A program made the position numbers and the translations under genes. From the NCBI RefSeq assembly GCF_013213835.1, contig NZ_JABSSU010000004.1, forward strand, positions 529,250 through 593,249: DNA of 64,000 bases, written 5' to 3'. This DNA is from Winogradskyella sp. Its GTDB lineage: Bacteria > Bacteroidota > Bacteroidia > Flavobacteriales > Flavobacteriaceae. Within the stretch, counting starts at the first letter, position 1. The number at the start of each line of letters is the position of its first letter. Below, one piece after another: positions 19,501 through 28,003 of the stretch. The notes beneath the pieces were generated by a model that was not told the origin of the DNA, did no database searches, and was given only the letters and a program-made list of their open reading frames with translations.

Positions 19501-19693
19501 TAAGGATGAATTTAAGACGGCTTGTTCTGCTGCTTGTTCTAGTGGAGCAATGACGTTTGGAGATGTTAATAATGAAGAGGATAAGATTACAGAATTAGTA
19601 AACGATGATAGAGCGTACCACTTATTAGAGCACGTTGGTGTAAAACCAAATGTGGTTTATCAAACGAAAGTACGTAATACATCAGAAGCATAA
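16586..19693 (+). CDS. actB: Alternative complex III iron-sulfur/molybdopterin-like subunit ActB
   Basis: The protein has 1035 residues. A twin-arginine-like leader, SRRDFLKYVG, at 51-60 follows an unusual 50-residue N-terminal extension, the variant Tat signal typical of this family. The middle region resembles molybdopterin oxidoreductases, but the family is known to bind no molybdenum cofactor. The C-terminal ~260 residues hold four Cys clusters for Fe-S centres: CTGCGACVIAC near 778, CQHCNHAPCETVCP, CVGTRYCANNCPY and CSMCIQ plus CSAACSSGA. It relays electrons from quinol oxidation toward ActA. It lies 61 bp after actA and 30 bp before actC. Confidence 0.95.
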   Translation: MSSNKKYWKSVEELNENSSIVETLRQNEFVEEIPTDEFLGDKETLESSSTSRRDFLKYVGFSTAAASLAACEGPVIKSIPYVNQPTEIIPGVANYYATTVADGFDFASILVKTREGRPIKIENNTDAVTNGTANARVHASILGLYDNLRVKAPMKGGKDISWDTFMSETTSKLSGLGDKQIVFLTSTIPSPSTAKLVGEFSEKYVNVKHVTYDAISESATLDAYEAKYGTRGMANYDLSKAMTIVSVGADFIGDWQGGGFDAGYAKNRVPEQGKMSRHIQFESNMSLSGANADKRVPLKPSEQRLALAKLYSYVTGNSVGGAKLSEGLDAAVKSAAKQLKKAGSNGVVMTGIQDVNAQTVALEINEYLNSKAFDAKTTVKTRQGNDKAVMQLIADMKAGKVGALIMNGVNPMYTLPNSADFSEGLKKTELSIAFSMKQDETSVNAEYIAALPHSLESWGDFEFKASHYSMMQPTIRPLFDTKQFQDVLLAWNGNDTLYRDYIKETWEADILNGESFNKAIQDGVYVGIPSEGIMAENVTAETEEETTEAPRSNAATALASSTKVGAMELTLYTKTGMGDGQQANNPWLQEFPDPITRTSWDNYVTVSRADAEAKGLINENVANGGLNGSYANVTVNGVTVENVPVLIQPGQAKGSVGLSFGYGRTADGLKEEMKTGVNAYPLYQNFSAVQEVSIEKTSGTHEFACVQLHNTLMGRGDIIKETSLEVFNTKDKHIWNETPVVSLDHVETPVTSPDVDLWDSFDRSVGHHFNLSIDLNACTGCGACVIACHAENNVPVVGKTEMRRSRDMHWLRIDRYYSSQDSFEGDNDKKDNISGLGSSLSEFGEMESPADNPQVAFQPVMCQHCNHAPCETVCPVAATSHGRQGQNHMAYNRCVGTRYCANNCPYKVRRFNWFLYSQNDEFDYYMNDDLGRMVLNPDVTVRSRGVMEKCSMCIQMTQKTILDAKRDGRPVNKDEFKTACSAACSSGAMTFGDVNNEEDKITELVNDDRAYHLLEHVGVKPNVVYQTKVRNTSEA

Positions 19694-19723
19694 ATTAAAA
19701 ATTAAAGAATCAATTATATAATT

Positions 19724-21457
19724 ATGGCGTCTCATTACGAAGCACCTATTAGAAGACCTTTAGTTACTGGAGAAAAATCGTATCACGATGTTACTTTAGA
19801 CGTAGTAAAACCAGTTGAAGGCAAAGCTAACAAAGCGTGGTGGATTGTTTTTAGCATCTCTTTGGTAGCATTCCTTTGGGGAATAGGTTGTATTATTTAT
19901 ACTGTATCAACAGGTATTGGAGTTTGGGGTCTTAATAAGACTGTAAACTGGGCTTGGGATATTACTAACTTCGTTTGGTGGGTTGGTATTGGTCACGCAG
20001 GTACACTAATTTCAGCAGTACTATTATTATTCCGTCAAAAATGGAGAATGGCAATTAACCGTTCTGCGGAAGCAATGACCATTTTCTCGGTAGTTCAGGC
20101 AGGTTTATTCCCAATCATTCACATGGGTCGTCCATGGTTAGCATATTGGGTATTACCAATTCCAAACCAATTTGGTTCGTTATGGGTAAACTTTAACTCA
20201 CCATTACTGTGGGACGTATTCGCGATTTCTACATATTTATCTGTGTCATTAGTATTCTGGTGGACAGGTTTATTACCAGATTTCGCAATGATTAGAGATA
20301 GAGCTGTAAAACCTTTCCAAAAGAAAATCTATGCGTTATTAAGTTTCGGGTGGTCTGGTAGAGCAAAAGATTGGCAACGATTTGAAGAAGTGTCTTTAGT
20401 ATTAGCTGGTTTAGCAACACCACTTGTACTTTCTGTACATACCATTGTATCGTTTGACTTCGCGACGTCTGTAATTCCAGGTTGGCATACAACTATTTTT
20501 CCACCGTACTTCGTTGCAGGTGCTATTTTCTCAGGATTCGCAATGGTAAACACGCTTCTTATTATTATGAGAAAAGTGTGTAACCTAGAAGACTATATTA
20601 CAGTACAGCACATCGAATTAATGAACATTGTAATTATGATTACAGGTTCTATCGTAGGTGTAGCTTATATTACTGAGTTATTCATCGCTTGGTACTCTGG
20701 TGTAGAGTATGAACAGTATGCATTCTTAAACAGAGCAACTGGCCCTTACTGGTGGGCATACTGGGCAATGATGACTTGTAACGTATTCTCTCCACAGTTT
20801 ATGTGGTTTAAGAAACTAAGAACAAGTATAATGTTCTCTTTCTTTATTTCTATCGTAGTAAACATAGGTATGTGGTTTGAGCGTTTCGTAATTATCGTAA
20901 CTTCTTTACACAGAGATTACTTACCGTCTTCTTGGACAATGTTCTCACCAACATTCGTTGATATAGGAATCTTTATCGGTACAATTGGCTTCTTCTTTGT
21001 GTTATTCTTATTGTACTCTCGTACGTTCCCAGTAATCGCTCAAGCGGAGGTTAAGACGATTTTAAAGTCTTCTGGTGAGCGTTACAAGAATATCAGAGAA
21101 AGAGGAGATAGCTTAGTCGGAACAGGTGCAGATGAAAGAACGTCGAATCCTTTAGCAATTGCGGAAACAAAGACTGAAAGTGCTTCATCAGACAATACTG
21201 AAAAACTCAATTCATTATTTGAAGGTATTGGTAAGTTTGACGCTGAGACACAAACTGCAGATGACTTAAAGGTTATCAACGGTATTGGTCCTAAAATGGA
21301 AGAAGTACTTAATAGCATTGGTATATTTACTTATTTACAGGTAAGTAAGATGACGAAAAAAGAATACGACTTGTTAGATGCCATTACGGGTTCTTTCCCA
21401 GGAAGAGCAGAACGTGATGATTGGTCAGGACAAGCTAAGAATTTATTAAACAACTAA
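19724..21457 (+). CDS. actC: Alternative complex III membrane subunit ActC (NrfD/PsrC family) with C-terminal HhH tail
   Basis: This is a quinol-binding integral membrane subunit with about ten helices over residues 35-440, including GHAGTLISAVLLL and HMGRPW, both typical of NrfD/PsrC proteins. At 577 residues it is about 100 longer than ActC proteins of the usual size (about 460-480). After the last helix comes a polar linker at about 450-510. It is followed by DLKVINGIGPKMEEVLNSIG and a predicted helix-hairpin-helix fold to the C-terminus. The tail resembles domains found at the ends of some NADH dehydrogenase and ribosomal-protein-like sequences. Its role is unknown. Confidence 0.92.
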   Translation: MASHYEAPIRRPLVTGEKSYHDVTLDVVKPVEGKANKAWWIVFSISLVAFLWGIGCIIYTVSTGIGVWGLNKTVNWAWDITNFVWWVGIGHAGTLISAVLLLFRQKWRMAINRSAEAMTIFSVVQAGLFPIIHMGRPWLAYWVLPIPNQFGSLWVNFNSPLLWDVFAISTYLSVSLVFWWTGLLPDFAMIRDRAVKPFQKKIYALLSFGWSGRAKDWQRFEEVSLVLAGLATPLVLSVHTIVSFDFATSVIPGWHTTIFPPYFVAGAIFSGFAMVNTLLIIMRKVCNLEDYITVQHIELMNIVIMITGSIVGVAYITELFIAWYSGVEYEQYAFLNRATGPYWWAYWAMMTCNVFSPQFMWFKKLRTSIMFSFFISIVVNIGMWFERFVIIVTSLHRDYLPSSWTMFSPTFVDIGIFIGTIGFFFVLFLLYSRTFPVIAQAEVKTILKSSGERYKNIRERGDSLVGTGADERTSNPLAIAETKTESASSDNTEKLNSLFEGIGKFDAETQTADDLKVINGIGPKMEEVLNSIGIFTYLQVSKMTKKEYDLLDAITGSFPGRAERDDWSGQAKNLLNN

Positions 21458-21465
21458 TATAGTAT

Positions 21466-22005
21466 ATGGAAGCTTCAAAGGTAATTCATGCTATTTATAC
21501 AGACGATGATGTATTAATGTCTGCTGTTAAGAAAGTAAAAGCAGAAAAGCATCACATCGAAGAAATATATACACCTTTTCCAGTTCATGGATTAGACAAA
21601 GCTATGGGCTTGGCCCCAACGCGTATTGCAATTGCATCATTTTTATATGGATGTGTTGGATTAACGGTTGCTATTGTAATGATGAATTTCATTATGATTG
21701 AAGATTGGCCTCAAGACATTGGTGGTAAACCAAGTTTTAGCTACCTAGAGAACATGCCTGCGTTTGTGCCAATTATGTTTGAGCTCACCGTGTTTTTTGC
21801 GGCTCACTTAATGGTAATTACTTTTTATTTAAGAAGTAGAATGTGGCCATTCAAAAAAGCTGAAAACCCTGATCCTAGAACAACAGATGACCATTTTTTA
21901 ATGGAAATAGCTCTACATAATAATGAAAGTGAATTAACATCATTGTTACAAGAAACAGGCGCTGTTGAAATAAATATAGTTGATAAAGACGAAGAAGCAC
22001 ATTAA
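21466..22005 (+). CDS. actD: Alternative complex III subunit ActD (DUF3341)
   Basis: The protein has 179 residues. The N-terminal cytoplasmic part starts MEASKVIHAIYTDDDVLMSA and is followed by PFPVHGLDKAMGL, a conserved DUF3341 motif. Two transmembrane helices lie at about 48-72 and 98-125, and a polar C-terminus follows. In known ACIII structures ActD packs beside ActC and helps assemble the membrane arm. It begins 8 bp after actC and ends 1 bp before actE. Confidence 0.93.
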   Translation: MEASKVIHAIYTDDDVLMSAVKKVKAEKHHIEEIYTPFPVHGLDKAMGLAPTRIAIASFLYGCVGLTVAIVMMNFIMIEDWPQDIGGKPSFSYLENMPAFVPIMFELTVFFAAHLMVITFYLRSRMWPFKKAENPDPRTTDDHFLMEIALHNNESELTSLLQETGAVEINIVDKDEEAH

Positions 22006-22006
22006 T

Positions 22007-22558
22007 ATGAAGACAGCTTTAAAATATATATCAGTACTAGTACTTTTAGTAGGTTTTGTGTCCTGTCAAAAGAATTCAAGACCAAACTATCAATACATGC
22101 CTAACATGTATCAACCTGTTGGCTATGAGGCTTACCAAGAATCTGATGCCTTCTCAAATGGAGTTGAAGCACAACTTCCGGCAGAAGGTACAATTCCAAG
22201 AGGCGATTTTTTACCTTTCGATTATGAGAATACAACAGAAGGTTATGATTTGGCTAAAGCAGAGTTAAAAAGTCCTTTAGATTCTACCCAAGTAGATTTA
22301 GAAAATGGTAAAGAAATGTACGAAATTTATTGTGCAATATGTCATGGTAAAAAAGGTGCTGGAATGGGAACCCTGGCAAAGAAAGAGTTAATTATACCAG
22401 GAAGCTACGCGGCTAAGGATATTACAACAGGAAGTATTTATCATACAATTTATTACGGTAAGAATTCGATGGGTTCTTATGCTAATCAATTAAATGAGAA
22501 CGAACGTTGGCAGGTTGTTGCTTATGTTGAAAAATTAAAAGCAGACTTAACTAAGTAA
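22007..22558 (+). CDS. actE: Alternative complex III monoheme cytochrome c subunit ActE
   Basis: The protein has 183 residues from the ATG at 22007; an ATG 27 bp upstream lies inside actD and would spoil the signal. MKTALKYISVLVLLVGFVSC is a lipoprotein signal, with lipidated Cys20. One heme site, CAICHG, lies near 109, and a probable axial Met is in NSMGSYANQL near 155. The protein is attached by lipid on the periplasmic side and is the likely electron exit toward the oxidase. It is translationally close-coupled to actD. Confidence 0.93.
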   Translation: MKTALKYISVLVLLVGFVSCQKNSRPNYQYMPNMYQPVGYEAYQESDAFSNGVEAQLPAEGTIPRGDFLPFDYENTTEGYDLAKAELKSPLDSTQVDLENGKEMYEIYCAICHGKKGAGMGTLAKKELIIPGSYAAKDITTGSIYHTIYYGKNSMGSYANQLNENERWQVVAYVEKLKADLTK

Positions 22559-22580
22559 GGTTTAGATAAAGATTATATAG

Positions 22581-23945
22581 ATGGAATATAAAATTTCAAG
22601 TAAATTAAGAATAGTTGCAATCGTTATGATAGTTCTTGGACTATTGGGCGTAGTTGCTGGATTCAATAGTGCTTACAGTGTAACTGAAGATAATATTTCT
22701 GAAGTTTTAGCTGCAGAACATCATGACGGTCATGGTCATGGTGACGCTCACGCAGCAGATGCTCACGGTCATCATGGGCATGATGATGCACACGCCGATC
22801 ATCACGGTGAAGACGCAGCTCATGGTAAATTAACTCACCATGAGGAGCACGCTTTACATCAAATTCATAACAGACCATACTCTGCGTTGTACGTAGGGGC
22901 ATTTTTCTTCTTTATGATTGCTTTAGGTGTATTAGCGTTTTACGCAATACAATATGCTGCGCAAGCAGGTTGGTCACCAGTATTGTTTAGAGTTATGGAA
23001 GGTATTACATCTTATGTCTTACCTGGTGGTTTAATAGTGTTAGCAATTGCCTTTGTAGCAGATAGTCATATATTTATTTGGCTAAAAGAAGGTGTAACTG
23101 TAGAGGGTCATGAGAACTATGATAAACTAGTTGCAGGTAAGTCTGGTTGGTTAAATAAAACAGGTTTCTTTGTAAGAGGAATTATTTTCCTTGCTGGTTG
23201 GTCTTTATATAGATTCTTCTCAAGAAAATTCTCAATCGCTCAAGATAGTGCAGATGATAACAGAAACTTCAAAAAGAACTTTAGAATCTCAGCAGCATTC
23301 TTAGTATTCTATATCTATACAGAATCTATGATGTCTTGGGATTGGATTATGAGTGTTGACCCACACTGGTTTAGTACTTTATTTGGATGGTATGTGTTTG
23401 CAAGTATGTTTGTAAGTGGTATCACTGTAATTGCAATGATCACAATTTATTTGAAATCTAAAGGTTTATTAGAATTTGTTAACGATAGCCATATTCATGA
23501 TTTAGCTAAATTTATGTTTGGTATTAGTGTTTTTTGGACATATTTATGGTTCTCACAATTCATGTTAATTTGGTATTCTAATATTCCGGAAGAAGTAACA
23601 TATTTCGTTACACGTATTGAGCACTATAAATTACCTTTCTTCGGAATGTTAGCAATGAATTTTATTTTCCCACTGTTACTATTAATGAATAGTGATTATA
23701 AGAGAATCAACTGGTTTGTTGTAATGGCAGGTATAGTAATTTTATGTGGTCACTACTTAGATGTTTTCAATTGGATAATGCCAGCTACTGTAATTGAAAG
23801 ATGGTATATTGGATTACCAGAAATAGGTTCCATCTTATTATTTGGTGGTTTATTCTTGCTAGTTGTGTTTACAGCTCTAAGTAAGGCTCCATTGTTAGCT
23901 AAAGGAAACCCATTTATGAAGGAAAGTGAACATTTCCATTATTAA
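22581..23945 (+). CDS. actF: Alternative complex III membrane subunit ActF (quinol:cytochrome c oxidoreductase)
   Basis: The protein has 454 residues and is an NrfD-like multipass protein homologous to ActC, with about ten helices. An unusual loop after helix 1, residues about 44-95, is packed with His, Asp, Gly and Ala (about 20 His), including HHDGHGHGDAHAADAHGHHG. On the usual topology this loop faces one membrane surface and could bind metal ions. It lies 22 bp after actE and 23 bp before coxB. The core assignment is firm. Confidence 0.94.
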   Translation: MEYKISSKLRIVAIVMIVLGLLGVVAGFNSAYSVTEDNISEVLAAEHHDGHGHGDAHAADAHGHHGHDDAHADHHGEDAAHGKLTHHEEHALHQIHNRPYSALYVGAFFFFMIALGVLAFYAIQYAAQAGWSPVLFRVMEGITSYVLPGGLIVLAIAFVADSHIFIWLKEGVTVEGHENYDKLVAGKSGWLNKTGFFVRGIIFLAGWSLYRFFSRKFSIAQDSADDNRNFKKNFRISAAFLVFYIYTESMMSWDWIMSVDPHWFSTLFGWYVFASMFVSGITVIAMITIYLKSKGLLEFVNDSHIHDLAKFMFGISVFWTYLWFSQFMLIWYSNIPEEVTYFVTRIEHYKLPFFGMLAMNFIFPLLLLMNSDYKRINWFVVMAGIVILCGHYLDVFNWIMPATVIERWYIGLPEIGSILLFGGLFLLVVFTALSKAPLLAKGNPFMKESEHFHY

Positions 23946-23968
23946 TTTAAAAAAGAACAGAAACGATA

Positions 23969-25033
23969 ATGACTGCTTTATTAACAATTTTATTAGTAAC
24001 TTTTGTAGCCGTTGCCATTTGGCAATTAATAAAGATATTTGATTTAGCTCAAGTAGGTGAGTCTAACTCAGCAGTAGCCACTGATAAAGACAATAAAATT
24101 AATGGTTATTTAATGTTGGCTTTTTTAGCCTTCATATATATCATTACAATAGTATGTATTTGGTATTTGGGTGATTTGCCATTATTATCAAATTCGGCAT
24201 CTGAGCACGGACCTGATATTGATAATTTAATGATTATCTCATTAGTAATTATTTTTATAGTTCAAACCTTCACGCAATTTCTTCTACATTATTTTGCCTA
24301 TAAGTATAAAGGAGAAAAAGGCAAGAAAGCTCTGTTTTATGCTGATAATAATACATTAGAAGCAATTTGGACAGGTATTCCGGTAGTAGTTCTAGCTGGT
24401 TTAATTATTTATGGATTATTTACTTGGAATGATATCATGAATGTGGACAAGGAAGAAGATCCTTTAGTAGTTGAATTATATGCTCAACAATTTAACTGGA
24501 AAGCAAGATATGCTGGTTCAGACAACGTACTTGGTAAGGCTAATGTTAGGCTGATTGATTTAGATAAGGCTAATATACTTGGTGTAGATGAGGATGATCC
24601 AAATGCACAAGACGATGTAGTAGTTACCGAATTACATTTACCAAAGGGTCGTCCTGTATTGTTTAAGATGAGATCTCAAGACGTACTTCATTCAGCTTAC
24701 ATGCCTCATTTTAGAGCACAGATGAATTGTGTTCCAGGTATGGTTACGCAGTTCGCTTTTACACCAACTGTAACAACAGCTGAAATGAGACAAAATCCTG
24801 ATATGCAGGATAAAGTCAAAAATATTAATAATATTAGAGTTGAGAAAAGTAAGGCATTGATGGCGGAAGACGAAGAAGGTCTAGATCCATATGAGTTCGA
24901 TTACTTACTATTATGTAATAAGATTTGTGGTAAGTCTCATTATAATATGCAAATGAAGATTGTAGTGGAGACGGAGGAAGAATTTAATGCATGGATGAGT
25001 GAGCAAAAGACATTTGCAAACTCGTTAAATTAA
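23969..25033 (+). CDS. coxB: Cytochrome c oxidase subunit II
   Basis: The protein has 354 residues. Three hydrophobic segments lie at about 1-20, 46-70 and 88-115, with another near 135-155, and a periplasmic cupredoxin domain follows. The dinuclear CuA ligands are present: DVLHSAYMP near 236 (His) and CNKICGKSHYNM near 317-328 (Cys, Cys, His, Met). The substrate-side QFNWKARY motif is also seen. It accepts electrons from cytochrome c, probably directly from ACIII given the joint operon. No cytochrome c domain is fused, so it is not a caa3 subunit II. Confidence 0.96.
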   Translation: MTALLTILLVTFVAVAIWQLIKIFDLAQVGESNSAVATDKDNKINGYLMLAFLAFIYIITIVCIWYLGDLPLLSNSASEHGPDIDNLMIISLVIIFIVQTFTQFLLHYFAYKYKGEKGKKALFYADNNTLEAIWTGIPVVVLAGLIIYGLFTWNDIMNVDKEEDPLVVELYAQQFNWKARYAGSDNVLGKANVRLIDLDKANILGVDEDDPNAQDDVVVTELHLPKGRPVLFKMRSQDVLHSAYMPHFRAQMNCVPGMVTQFAFTPTVTTAEMRQNPDMQDKVKNINNIRVEKSKALMAEDEEGLDPYEFDYLLLCNKICGKSHYNMQMKIVVETEEEFNAWMSEQKTFANSLN

Positions 25034-25070
25034 TTATTTAAGAATCATTTTAAGAAATAGATAAGAGAAT

Positions 25071-26858
25071 ATGTCAGCAACAGTAGATACACACGATCAC
25101 GACGTGCATCATCACAAGGAGACTTTTGTGACTAAGTATATATTTAGTCAAGATCATAAAATGATTGCAAAACAGTATTTAATTACTGGTGTAATTGTTA
25201 TGGGTATAATAGGGATTTTAATGTCACTATTAATACGTATGCAGATTGCTTGGCCTGAAGAGCAAAATGCAGTATTCAAAGCATTATTAGGTAAATGGGC
25301 ACCAGAAGGTGTCATGGACGCAGATATATATCTGGCATTAGTAACGATACATGGTACCATTATGGTATTCTTTGTGCTTACAGCCGGATTAAGTGGAACA
25401 TTTAGTAACTTATTAATTCCATTGCAGATTGGTGCAAGAGATATGGCCTCTGGATTCCTTAATATGGTATCATATTGGTTATTCTTCGTGTCTTGTGTAA
25501 TAATGGTATTGTCTTTCTTTGTAGAGACTGGGCCAGCAGCTGCCGGTTGGACAATTTATCCACCGCTTTCTGCATTACCAATGGCTCAGCCAGGTTCTGG
25601 TGCAGGTATGACAATGTGGTTAGTATCAATGGCAATCTTTATTGCGTCGTCCTTACTAGGATCGTTAAATTACATTGTAACAGTATTAAATTTAAGAACT
25701 AAAGGTATGTCAATGACAAGAATGCCATTAACAATTTGGGCATTCTTTGTTACAGCTATTATTGGTGTGATTTCTTTCCCAGTATTACTTTCAGCAGCCT
25801 TATTGTTAATTATGGATAGAAGCTTTGGTACATCATTCTTTTTATCTGATATTTTCATTCAAGGTGAGGTATTACATTATCAAGGTGGTTCACCAGTTTT
25901 GTTTGAGCACTTATTCTGGTTTTTAGGTCATCCTGAAGTGTATATTGTATTATTACCTGCTTTAGGTATTACTTCAGAAGTGATAGCAACCAACTCAAGA
26001 AAACCAATTTTTGGTTACAGAGCAATGATTATGTCTATCATAGCTATCGCATTCTTATCAACGATTGTATGGGGTCACCACATGTTTATCTCAGGAATGA
26101 ATCCGTTCTTAGGTTCTGTTTTTACTTTTACTACCTTATTAATTGCCATTCCATCTGCTGTAAAGGCGTTTAATTATATTACAACATTGTGGAAAGGAAA
26201 CCTTCAGATGAATCCAGCGATGCTATTCTCAATAGGTTTAGTTTCAACATTCATTACAGGTGGTTTGACAGGTATTATTTTAGGGGATAGTGCATTAGAT
26301 ATTAATGTACACGATACGTACTTCGTGGTAGCACATTTCCACTTAGTAATGGGTATATCGGCGTTATATGGTGTGTTTGCTGGTGTCTATCACTGGTTCC
26401 CGAAAATGTTCGGAAGAATGATGAATAAAAATTTGGGTTACATTCATTTTTGGATAACAGCAGTTGGTGCGTATGGTGTATTTTTCCCAATGCATTTTAT
26501 TGGTATGGCAGGTTTACCACGTCGTTATTATACCAACTCAAATTTCCCCTTATTCGATGATACAACTGATACTCAAGTAGTGATAACAGTGTTTGCTCTT
26601 ATTGCAGGTTCAGTGCAGTTGGTATTCTTATATAATTTTATTAGTAGTATTTTCTATGGTAAGAAAGCTGAGAAGAATCCATGGCGATCTACAACATTAG
26701 AATGGACTACACCGGTGGAACATATGCATGGAAATTGGCCTGGGGAAATTCCTCATGTATATAGATGGCCTTATGACTATAGTAAGCCAGGTCATGATGA
26801 AGATTTTGTTCCTCAAACGGTACCTTTAAAAGAAGGTGAAGAAGAACTTCAACACTAG
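25071..26858 (+). CDS. coxA: Cytochrome c oxidase subunit I (aa3 type)
   Basis: The protein has 595 residues with twelve core helices. WFLGHPEVYI near 283 carries the Glu of type A1 D-channels and the crosslinked His-Tyr pair. WGHHMFISGMNP near 332 gives the CuB histidines. HDTYFVVAHFHLVMG near 414 gives the heme a and a3 ligands. It is the proton-pumping oxygen-reducing subunit. It is the last gene of the act/cox operon; subunits III and IV are encoded about 20 kb away in the cyoE block. Confidence 0.97.
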   Translation: MSATVDTHDHDVHHHKETFVTKYIFSQDHKMIAKQYLITGVIVMGIIGILMSLLIRMQIAWPEEQNAVFKALLGKWAPEGVMDADIYLALVTIHGTIMVFFVLTAGLSGTFSNLLIPLQIGARDMASGFLNMVSYWLFFVSCVIMVLSFFVETGPAAAGWTIYPPLSALPMAQPGSGAGMTMWLVSMAIFIASSLLGSLNYIVTVLNLRTKGMSMTRMPLTIWAFFVTAIIGVISFPVLLSAALLLIMDRSFGTSFFLSDIFIQGEVLHYQGGSPVLFEHLFWFLGHPEVYIVLLPALGITSEVIATNSRKPIFGYRAMIMSIIAIAFLSTIVWGHHMFISGMNPFLGSVFTFTTLLIAIPSAVKAFNYITTLWKGNLQMNPAMLFSIGLVSTFITGGLTGIILGDSALDINVHDTYFVVAHFHLVMGISALYGVFAGVYHWFPKMFGRMMNKNLGYIHFWITAVGAYGVFFPMHFIGMAGLPRRYYTNSNFPLFDDTTDTQVVITVFALIAGSVQLVFLYNFISSIFYGKKAEKNPWRSTTLEWTTPVEHMHGNWPGEIPHVYRWPYDYSKPGHDEDFVPQTVPLKEGEEELQH

Positions 26859-26892
26859 AGAAAAATTAACTGATATTGAGTTATTATAATAT

Positions 26893-26922
26893 AAAGCCTT
26901 TCAAATTATTGAAAGGCTTTTT
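26893..26922 (+). terminator. Terminator of the act/cox operon
   Basis: AAAGCCTTTCAA (26893-26904) pairs perfectly with TTGAAAGGCTTT (26909-26920) around an ATTA loop and is followed by TT. The ruvB -7 box starts only four bases further on. Confidence 0.9.
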
Positions 26923-26925
26923 CGT

Positions 26926-26933
26926 TATATTTG
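26926..26933 (+). promoter_or_regulatory. -7 element of ruvB, implying a very short or absent leader
   Basis: TATATTTG is a full TAnnTTTG match that ends four bases before the ruvB ATG at 26938. If used, transcription would begin at or beside the start codon. Confidence 0.55.
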
Positions 26934-26937
26934 AATT

Positions 26938-27960
26938 ATGAACGAAAACTTAGATCCAACAACTAATAATTTCTCATCTGATGAGTTTGATGTAGAGAAA
27001 CAATTACGACCCCTATCCTTTGATGATTTTACTGGTCAAGATCAGGTGTTGGAAAATCTTCAAGTTTTTGTGAAAGCCGCTAACTTACGTGATGAAGCGT
27101 TAGATCATACTTTGTTCCATGGTCCACCTGGTCTTGGAAAAACTACTTTAGCACATATTCTTGCAAGTGAATTAAATGTTGGAATTAAAGTAACTTCTGG
27201 ACCAGTATTGGATAAGCCAGGCGATCTAGCAGGATTATTAACTAATCTTGATGAACGTGATGTTTTGTTTATAGATGAAATTCACCGTTTAAGTCCAATT
27301 GTAGAAGAATACTTGTATTCAGCAATGGAAGACTACAAGATTGATATTATGATAGAAACTGGACCAAATGCTCGTACAGTTCAAATCAATCTAAATCCTT
27401 TTACTTTAGTAGGTGCTACAACACGCTCTGGATTATTAACATCACCAATGCGTGCACGTTTTGGTATTCAAAGTAGACTTCAATATTATAATACTGAATT
27501 ATTAACTAACATAGTACAGCGTAGTGCTTCAATTTTAGATGTACCAATTTCTATGGAAGCTGCTATAGAAATAGCAGGTCGTAGTCGAGGAACACCACGT
27601 ATCGCTAATGCACTTCTTAGACGTGTTAGAGATTTTGCTCAGATTAAAGGTAATGGAAGTATTGATATTAAGATTTCAAAATTTGCGTTAGAAGCATTAA
27701 ATGTAGATGCCCATGGCTTAGATGAGATGGATAATAAAATACTGTCTACAATTATAGATAAGTTTAAAGGTGGTCCAGTTGGTATTACAACTTTAGCAAC
27801 TGCAGTAAGTGAGAGTCCAGAAACTATTGAAGAGGTTTATGAACCATTTTTAATTCAACAAGGATTTATCATGAGAACACCTCGAGGAAGGGAAGTTACA
27901 GAATTAGCTTATAAACATTTAGGTAAAATAAAAGGACCAACACAAGGTGGTTTGTTCTAG
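26938..27960 (+). CDS. ruvB: Holliday junction branch migration ATPase RuvB
   Basis: The protein has 340 residues, the usual length. It shows the RuvB N-terminal segment [11 protein letters not shown], Walker [10 protein letters not shown] near 62-70, Walker B DEIH near 114, sensor 1 GATTRSG near 160 and the winged-helix C-terminal end with [16 protein letters not shown]. RuvB hexamers with RuvA drive branch migration during recombination repair. It is first in an apparent operon with the P450 (43 bp later) and queG, and is separated from ruvA by about 4.7 kb. Confidence 0.98.
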   Translation: MNENLDPTTNNFSSDEFDVEKQLRPLSFDDFTGQDQVLENLQVFVKAANLRDEALDHTLFHGPPGLGKTTLAHILASELNVGIKVTSGPVLDKPGDLAGLLTNLDERDVLFIDEIHRLSPIVEEYLYSAMEDYKIDIMIETGPNARTVQINLNPFTLVGATTRSGLLTSPMRARFGIQSRLQYYNTELLTNIVQRSASILDVPISMEAAIEIAGRSRGTPRIANALLRRVRDFAQIKGNGSIDIKISKFALEALNVDAHGLDEMDNKILSTIIDKFKGGPVGITTLATAVSESPETIEEVYEPFLIQQGFIMRTPRGREVTELAYKHLGKIKGPTQGGLF

Positions 27961-28003
27961 CTAACTGTCGTTTTGAAGTTATTTGTTTCTAAAATATTTT
28001 CAA

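Noticed and set aside
22720..22870. Short-period DNA repeat that could be taken for a CRISPR or satellite array
   Set aside because: It is in frame, encodes the His-rich loop of ActF, and has no spacer-repeat periodicity.
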